64,000 nt of DNA from NCBI GenBank assembly GCA_963800235.1, contig CAWDAD010000004.1, positions 1-64,000 on the forward strand. Reading direction: 5' to 3'. Positions within the stretch are counted from its first letter, which is position 1. Every line of letters begins with the position of its first letter. Below the pieces are notes generated by a model, which was not told the DNA's origin, searched no databases, and worked only from the letters and a program-made list of their open reading frames with translations. Of the stretch, positions 59,893 to 64,000 are shown one piece after another. A program made the translations under genes and the position numbers. This stretch comes from CAVVNP01 sp963800235. GTDB lineage: Bacteria > Actinomycetota > Acidimicrobiia > Acidimicrobiales > Iamiaceae.

Positions 59893-60933
59893 TCAGCCTT
59901 CGCCGAGGCGGGAGCTGGCGGTGGCCTTGGCGGGGGCGTCGTCGAGGCGGTCGGGCCAGTACGGCGGCGGGAAGACGAGCCGCTCGTCCGAGACGGGCTC
60001 GGCGTAGAACTGGGCCGCCCACCGGCGGAACTTCATGATCGGGCCGTCGCCGTCGGCCAGCGCGGGACGGACCAGGTGGGCCTTGTGCTCCCAGATCGGC
60101 CGGTCCTCGCGCACCTGCTTGTCGACCTCCGCGACGAACGCCCGACCGACGTTGCGGGTGGTCTCGGCGTCACCCAGGTCGCGGAAGGAGAAGTTGAACC
60201 GGATGTGGCACCGCTCGGCGGTGATCGGCGTGGTGGTGGCCAGGTTCACGGTGTCGATGATCCCGGTGAACCACACCAGGCTGATGCCCGGGCCCCAGCC
60301 GTGGCTGTCGATGTGGCCCTCCATCACCCCGCGGGGCGTGGGGAACTTCTGGCTGGACCTCATGTCGGACTCGATGCCGTCGGTCTCGTAGGAGACGATC
60401 TCGGGCACGGTGGCGGTGTTGTGCACGAAGCGGAAGTGGGCGCCGTCGACGCCGTTCTCGGACATCTCCTGCCAGGCGGCGTCGATCTCGTACTCGGTGC
60501 GGATGTGCTCGGGGAACTCGGGGTGGTCGTTCAGCTCGTCGATCACCGGCACCTCGAAGGTCGGCTCCTCGTCGCGCGGGTGGTACCAGCAGAAGACGAG
60601 GCCGTTGCGCTCGACGGTGGGGTAGGGCCGCAGGCGGGCCTTGCGGTTCAGCCGGTCGGAGTAGGGGATGTCGGTGTTGGTGCCGTCGACGTCGAACCTC
60701 CACCCGTGGAACGGGCACACCAGCTCGCAGCCGTCGACGGTGCCGCCGTGGCCGAGGTGGGCGCCGAGGTGGGGGCAGAAGGCGTCGTGGACGTGGACGT
60801 CACCGGACTCGTCGCGCCAGGCGACCAGGTGGCGGTCGAAGTAGAAGAGCGGCTTGGGCCGGCCGACCGGGAAGTCCTCGGGGTAGCCGACCTGGAACCA
60901 GCCGTACGGGATCGGGAACGGGTAGCGGCTCAT
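59893..60933 (-). CDS. Rieske non-haem iron oxygenase, KshA-like
   Basis: 346 residues. The Rieske cluster ligands are Cys53, His55 (CPHLGAH), Cys73 and His76 (CPFHGW). The mononuclear iron site is NGVDGAHFRFVH with Asp163, His166 and His171. The C-terminal IWEHKAHLVRPALADGDGPIMKFRRWAAQFY resembles the end of KshA, the oxygenase of 3-ketosteroid 9-alpha-hydroxylase. The N terminus (RYPFPIPYGWFQVGY) also recalls the cholesterol 7-desaturase group. It follows the amidohydrolase by 46 nt and is served by operator 7. The reductase partner (KshB) is not in the window. Confidence 0.8.
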   Translation of the reverse strand: MSRYPFPIPYGWFQVGYPEDFPVGRPKPLFYFDRHLVAWRDESGDVHVHDAFCPHLGAHLGHGGTVDGCELVCPFHGWRFDVDGTNTDIPYSDRLNRKARLRPYPTVERNGLVFCWYHPRDEEPTFEVPVIDELNDHPEFPEHIRTEYEIDAAWQEMSENGVDGAHFRFVHNTATVPEIVSYETDGIESDMRSSQKFPTPRGVMEGHIDSHGWGPGISLVWFTGIIDTVNLATTTPITAERCHIRFNFSFRDLGDAETTRNVGRAFVAEVDKQVREDRPIWEHKAHLVRPALADGDGPIMKFRRWAAQFYAEPVSDERLVFPPPYWPDRLDDAPAKATASSRLGEG

Positions 60934-60979
60934 GCGGCCTCCTCGACCGGGCGGCGCGTCGCGACGGTGGACGGCCCGG

Positions 60980-61840
60980 TCACAGGTCGAAGACCCGGAT
61001 GGCGTTGTCGCGCAGGAACTTGGGCCACACCTCGGCCTTGAGCGGCACGTCGGGCAGCTCGCGCATGATGCGCTCGAGCGACAGGCCCATGGGGAAGTAG
61101 CCGGCGTACATGACCTTGTCGGCGCCCCGGCTGTTGGCGAAGTCGATGACCTCGCTCGGGTAGTAGCGGGGGGCGAAGGCGGAGGTCGAGTAGAAGAGGT
61201 TCGGCCACTTGAGCATGAGCTTGACGGCCAGGTCGGCCCAGGGCTCGCAGCCGTGGCGGAACACGAACTTCAGCTCGGGGAAGTACCAGCAGACCTCGTC
61301 GACCAGCATCACGTCCTGGCACGCCGACGGCACGCGGGGCCCGCAGATGCCGGCGGTGACGCAGATGGGGATGTCGAGCTCGATGCACGTGGCGTAGAGC
61401 GGGTACATCTTCTTGTCGTTGATCGGGACCTGGGGCAGGTAGCCGGCGGGGAAGGCCATGGCCGACTTGATGCCGTGGGTCTCGTAGGCCCGGACGAGGT
61501 CGCGGACGCCGTCCATGCCCCGGTTCGGGTCGACGCTGTAGCAGCCGAAGAAGCGGTCGGGGTGCTGGGTGATCGCCCGCAGGTCGTTGCCGCGCTCCTC
61601 CTTGAAGCCGAGCATGGCCCGCTCGATGCCGAAGCGGTCCATCTGCTCGAGCACCATGGCCACGTGGTCGGTGCCCGCCTCGGCGTGGGGGACGTCCTTG
61701 AACATGTACTGGACGGGGAACTCGTAGCCGGCCGACTCCTCCCGGAGCTGGGGCTTGAGGAACTCGTACCACTCGGTCTGATCGTCGCTCGGGATGCCCA
61801 TCATCAGGTCGATGATCCCGACGTCGGTGGGCATGGACAT
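60980..61840 (-). CDS. Amidohydrolase family 2 protein
   Basis: 286 residues of the ACMSD/amidohydrolase-2 TIM-barrel group: GIIDLMMG at the start (the usual D-x-H metal site is changed to DLM), IERAMLGFKEERGND, HPDRFFGCYSVDPN, KFVFRHGCEPWADLAVKLMLKWPNLFYSTSAFAPRYYP and a closing Asp-rich ADKVMYAGYFPMG. Changes at metal sites make hydrolase activity uncertain. ATG 61840 is chosen because TACAGT lies 6 nt upstream; the in-frame TTG 61846 is within that spacer. Co-transcribed with the Rieske oxygenase. Confidence 0.78.
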   Translation of the reverse strand: MSMPTDVGIIDLMMGIPSDDQTEWYEFLKPQLREESAGYEFPVQYMFKDVPHAEAGTDHVAMVLEQMDRFGIERAMLGFKEERGNDLRAITQHPDRFFGCYSVDPNRGMDGVRDLVRAYETHGIKSAMAFPAGYLPQVPINDKKMYPLYATCIELDIPICVTAGICGPRVPSACQDVMLVDEVCWYFPELKFVFRHGCEPWADLAVKLMLKWPNLFYSTSAFAPRYYPSEVIDFANSRGADKVMYAGYFPMGLSLERIMRELPDVPLKAEVWPKFLRDNAIRVFDL

Positions 61841-61846
61841 GGCCAA

Positions 61847-61862
61847 ACTGTAACAGGTTCTA
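61847..61862. promoter_or_regulatory. KstR-type operator 7 in a divergent promoter
   Basis: TGTAACAGGTTCTA (61849-61862) fits TNNAACNNGTTNNA. On the minus strand it overlaps TACAGT (61852-61847), the -10 box for the amidohydrolase-Rieske operon. On the plus strand it is 23 bp upstream of the -10 box TAGCGT of the F420 oxidoreductase gene. Confidence 0.78.
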
Positions 61863-61884
61863 GTTTTCGGCCGACCGCCGCAGG

Positions 61885-61890
61885 TAGCGT
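61885..61890 (+). promoter_or_regulatory. Putative -10 box (TAGCGT) of a leaderless transcript
   Basis: TAGCGT ends 6 nt before ATG 61897, with operator 7 just upstream in the -35 region. Confidence 0.5.
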
Positions 61891-61896
61891 GCCGCC

Positions 61897-62943
61897 ATGG
61901 CCAAGGACCTGAAGCTCGGCATCCAACTCGGCTACTGGTTCGGTGGTCCGCCGAGCGGGGCCCTCGAGCAGCTGCAGGCCGCCGAGGAGCTGGAGTTCGA
62001 CGTCGCCTTCACCGCCGAGGCGTACGGGTCGGACTGCTTCACCCCCCTCGCCTGGTACGGCTCTCGGACCTCGCGCATCCGCCTCGGCACCGCCGTCACC
62101 CAGCTCTCGGCCCGCACGCCGACGGCCACCGCCATGACCGCCCTGACCCTCGACCACCTGAGCGAGGGCCGCTTCGTGCTCGGGCTCGGCGCGTCGGGAC
62201 CGCAGGTCGTCGAGGGCTGGTACGGCCAGCCCTATCCCAAGCCCCTGGCCCGCACGCGGGAGTACGTGTCGATCATCCGCCAGGTGCTGGCCCGGGAGGC
62301 GCCGGTCGAGTTCGCCGGGGACCACTACCGCCTGCCGCTGACCGGCGAGGGCACCACCGGGCTGGGGAAGCCGCTCAAGTCGATCACCCATCCCCGCCGG
62401 GCCGACACGCCGATCCTCCTCGGCGCCGAGGGACCGAAGAACGTGGCCATGACCGCCGAGATCGCCGACGGCTGGCTGCCCATCTTCCTCTCCCCGAAGC
62501 TCGACGGCTTCTACCGCGACTGCCTGGCCGAGGGCTTCGCCCGGCCCGGCGCCCGCCGCACCCTCGACGACTTCGAGGTGCCCAACCTGGTGAACGTGGT
62601 CATCGACGACGACGTCGACCGGGCCGCCGACGTGGTGCGGATGCACCTCGGCTTCTACATCGGCGGCATGGGGGCGCGTGAGGTCAACTTCCACGCCGAC
62701 GTGTTCAGCCGCATGGGCTACGAGGCCGAGGTCCACGAGATCCAGGACCTGTTCCTGGAGGGCCGCAAGGACGAGGCGATCGCCAGCGTGCCGCTCTCGC
62801 TGGTCGAGGACGTGGCCCTCGTCGGGCCGGCCGACAAGATCCGGGACGAGCTGGAGGCGTGGCGCGAGACGGTGATGACCACCCTGCTCGTCAGCGGCAA
62901 CCCCGCCCAGCTCCGCCAGATCGCCGACCTCGTCCGCCGCTGA
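61897..62943 (+). CDS. F420-dependent LLM-class oxidoreductase, Rv3520c-like
   Basis: 348 residues. LGIQLGYWFGGPPSGALEQLQAAEELEFDVAFTAEAYGSDCFTPLAWYGSRTSRIRLGTAV opens the TIM barrel, followed by TLDHLSEGRFVLGLGASGPQVVEGWYG and PILLGAEGPKNVAMTAEIADGWLPIFLSP. This resembles Rv3520c, a coenzyme-F420 oxidoreductase in the M. tuberculosis KstR regulon with unknown substrate. It is monocistronic, divergent from the amidohydrolase-Rieske pair and shares operator 7. Confidence 0.84.
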   Translation: MAKDLKLGIQLGYWFGGPPSGALEQLQAAEELEFDVAFTAEAYGSDCFTPLAWYGSRTSRIRLGTAVTQLSARTPTATAMTALTLDHLSEGRFVLGLGASGPQVVEGWYGQPYPKPLARTREYVSIIRQVLAREAPVEFAGDHYRLPLTGEGTTGLGKPLKSITHPRRADTPILLGAEGPKNVAMTAEIADGWLPIFLSPKLDGFYRDCLAEGFARPGARRTLDDFEVPNLVNVVIDDDVDRAADVVRMHLGFYIGGMGAREVNFHADVFSRMGYEAEVHEIQDLFLEGRKDEAIASVPLSLVEDVALVGPADKIRDELEAWRETVMTTLLVSGNPAQLRQIADLVRR

Positions 62944-63018
62944 CACCGCCGACCGGTCATCAGCCCGTCGCCGGGCCGTCGGCCGCCCGACCCCGCTCCC
63001 GGAGCTCGTGGTTCCCGC

Positions 63019-63065
63019 AACTTGTCGCAGTCGTCGGGCCAGGGGCGGTGCTCCTGCGACGGGTT
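63019..63065. terminator. Dispersed palindrome copy 4, degenerate
   Basis: AACTTGTCGCAG (63019-63030) faces CTCCTGCGACGGGTT (63051-63065). The outer stem is weaker than in the other copies. It lies between two converging genes and its right end touches the stop codon of the ABC permease. Confidence 0.55.
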
Positions 63066-64000
63066 CAGGTGCCGAGCAGGTCGCGGCGGTCGACGGCGAC
63101 GAGGGCGACCCCGGCCAGGGCGACACCGATGGCGACCATGACGACGGCGGCGAGCGCGTCGAACGGTTGCTGGGGCACGGCGGCGACGTGGGCGAAGGGC
63201 GTGGCGTCGAGCAGCCAGCGGGGAGCGCCGAGCAGCGACCCCACCAGCTGCCAGAGGAAGGCGGCCGTGAGGACGCCGTAGGTCACGCCGCTGCTGGCCC
63301 TCGGGGCCAGCGCATAGGCCAGGGCGCCCAGCCCGAGGAAGAACGTCGAGGCGGGGAGGGCGTTGGCCCCCGCGCCGAGGAGGCTCGGCAGCGACAGGTG
63401 GGCGCCGGCGACCCGAGCCCCGCACCACGCGAGGAGGCCGCAGACGAGGGCGACCGCGGCCGCCGAGGCGAGGGCGAGGCCCAGGCGCCCGGCCAGCCAG
63501 CGCCGCCGCCCGACCGGCTGGGCCAGGATCGTGTCGAGGCGCCCCTCGGTCTCCTCCTGGCGGGCGGCGCCGACCTGGGTGCAGGCGAACGCGCACACCA
63601 CGACGACCACGAAGACGAACAGGAACGACAGGTAGCCGGCCGGCGTGGTGATCGAGCCGGCGCCGAGCTTGTCGAGCTGGCGCTGGAGGTCCTTCGAGAC
63701 GTCGGCGGTCGAGATGCTCTTGGCGATGGCGCCGAAGAGGAAGCCGAACGCGCCGATGGCCACGGTCCAGGTGGCGAGCACGCCCAGCTGGCTGCGGAGG
63801 CCCTGGGCGGTGACCGACCCCAGCAGGCGGTATCGCGGCTCGGCCACGTCGTGGGCCGGGAGCAGCCCGGTGCCGATGTCGCGCCGGGTCGCGACCCGTG
63901 CCGCGACGAGGAGCAGCAGGGCACCGGCGCCGACCGGCAGCACCAGCACCCACGGCTCCGGTCCGGCGAAGGGTCGCAGCAGCTCGGCCCAGCCCAGGGG
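63065..64000 (-). CDS. ABC-2 type exporter permease, partial (5' end beyond the window)
   Basis: At least 311 residues, open to the right edge. About six or more membrane segments are visible. The stretch before GTG 63949 (PLGWAELLRPFAG) is typical coding sequence of large two-half ABC-2 permeases, so the true start is outside. ARQEETEGRLDTILAQPVGRRRWLAGRL, with the E-x-R-L-E/D-x-x-L-A-x-P-V/L pattern, marks the ABC-2 family coupling segment. It likely exports a lipid, antibiotic or polyketide with an ATPase encoded upstream of it (outside). Confidence 0.75.
   Translation of the reverse strand, partial: PLGWAELLRPFAGPEPWVLVLPVGAGALLLLVAARVATRRDIGTGLLPAHDVAEPRYRLLGSVTAQGLRSQLGVLATWTVAIGAFGFLFGAIAKSISTADVSKDLQRQLDKLGAGSITTPAGYLSFLFVFVVVVVCAFACTQVGAARQEETEGRLDTILAQPVGRRRWLAGRLGLALASAAAVALVCGLLAWCGARVAGAHLSLPSLLGAGANALPASTFFLGLGALAYALAPRASSGVTYGVLTAAFLWQLVGSLLGAPRWLLDATPFAHVAAVPQQPFDALAAVVMVAIGVALAGVALVAVDRRDLLGT

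Noticed and set aside
1..64000. Insertion sequences, prophage, tRNA or integration sites
   Set aside because: No transposase, integrase, phage structural protein, tRNA cloverleaf or flanking direct repeats were found on reading either strand.

Overview
The window is very GC-rich DNA (well over 70 percent by eye) with tightly packed, often ATGA/GTGA-overlapping genes, many GTG starts, F420-type luciferase-like oxidoreductases, ergothioneine genes and a KstR-type sterol regulator. This fits a high-GC actinobacterium. I infer the class Acidimicrobiia or a relative rather than Mycobacterium, because Mce4 genes are absent and many transcripts look leaderless, with a TANNNT -10 box only 6-8 nt before the start codon.

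Region 1 (1-21,614) is an extracellular polysaccharide locus. It holds three asparagine-synthase-like amidotransferases (one a shredded remnant), several GT4 and GT2 glycosyltransferases, an exostosin-like protein, an O-antigen ligase/polymerase, a CapK-like AMP ligase, a methyltransferase and a Wzz/BY-kinase chain-length regulator. Single-base-type frame breaks are frequent here. The most striking item is a tandem pair of GT4 genes (1398-3890) that share near-identical G-rich cassettes and are fused by one extra C.

Region 2 (21,679-37,688) and region 3 (40,536-62,943) hold a sterol/lipid catabolism gene set resembling the Mycobacterium tuberculosis KstR regulon. It includes CYP142-like P450, FadE26/FadE27-like and other acyl-CoA dehydrogenases, FadD19-like and other acyl-CoA ligases, EchA19-like hydratase, a DUF35 pair with Ltp4/Ltp3-like thiolase-fold proteins, a KshA-like Rieske oxygenase, an Rv3520c-like F420 oxidoreductase and a KstR-like TetR protein. 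Seven palindromes matching the KstR consensus TNNAACNNGTTNNA lie at the promoters of these genes. In four of them the last two bases of the operator are the first two bases of the -10 box. A second TetR protein (22,999) has a 20-bp operator at its own divergent promoter, and a near-copy lies in front of a branched-chain-type ABC transporter (31,375-36,814), suggesting one regulon.

Between these lies an ergothioneine pair (egtB, egtD) preceded by a 26-codon small ORF, and a wax-ester/diacylglycerol acyltransferase gene. The right end holds a CASTOR/POLLUX-type channel with one frame break and an ABC-2 permease that runs off the window.

Non-coding structure is rich: a REP-like array of five units (46,798-47,246), a related array of three 93-bp units (56,692-56,970), four copies of a dispersed hairpin based on TTGTCGCAG / CTGCGACAA at gene ends, and a 9-bp polypyrimidine tandem repeat. 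No tRNA, rRNA, CRISPR array, transposase or prophage gene was seen. Orthology statements come from remembered family sequences and motif reading, not from a database search.
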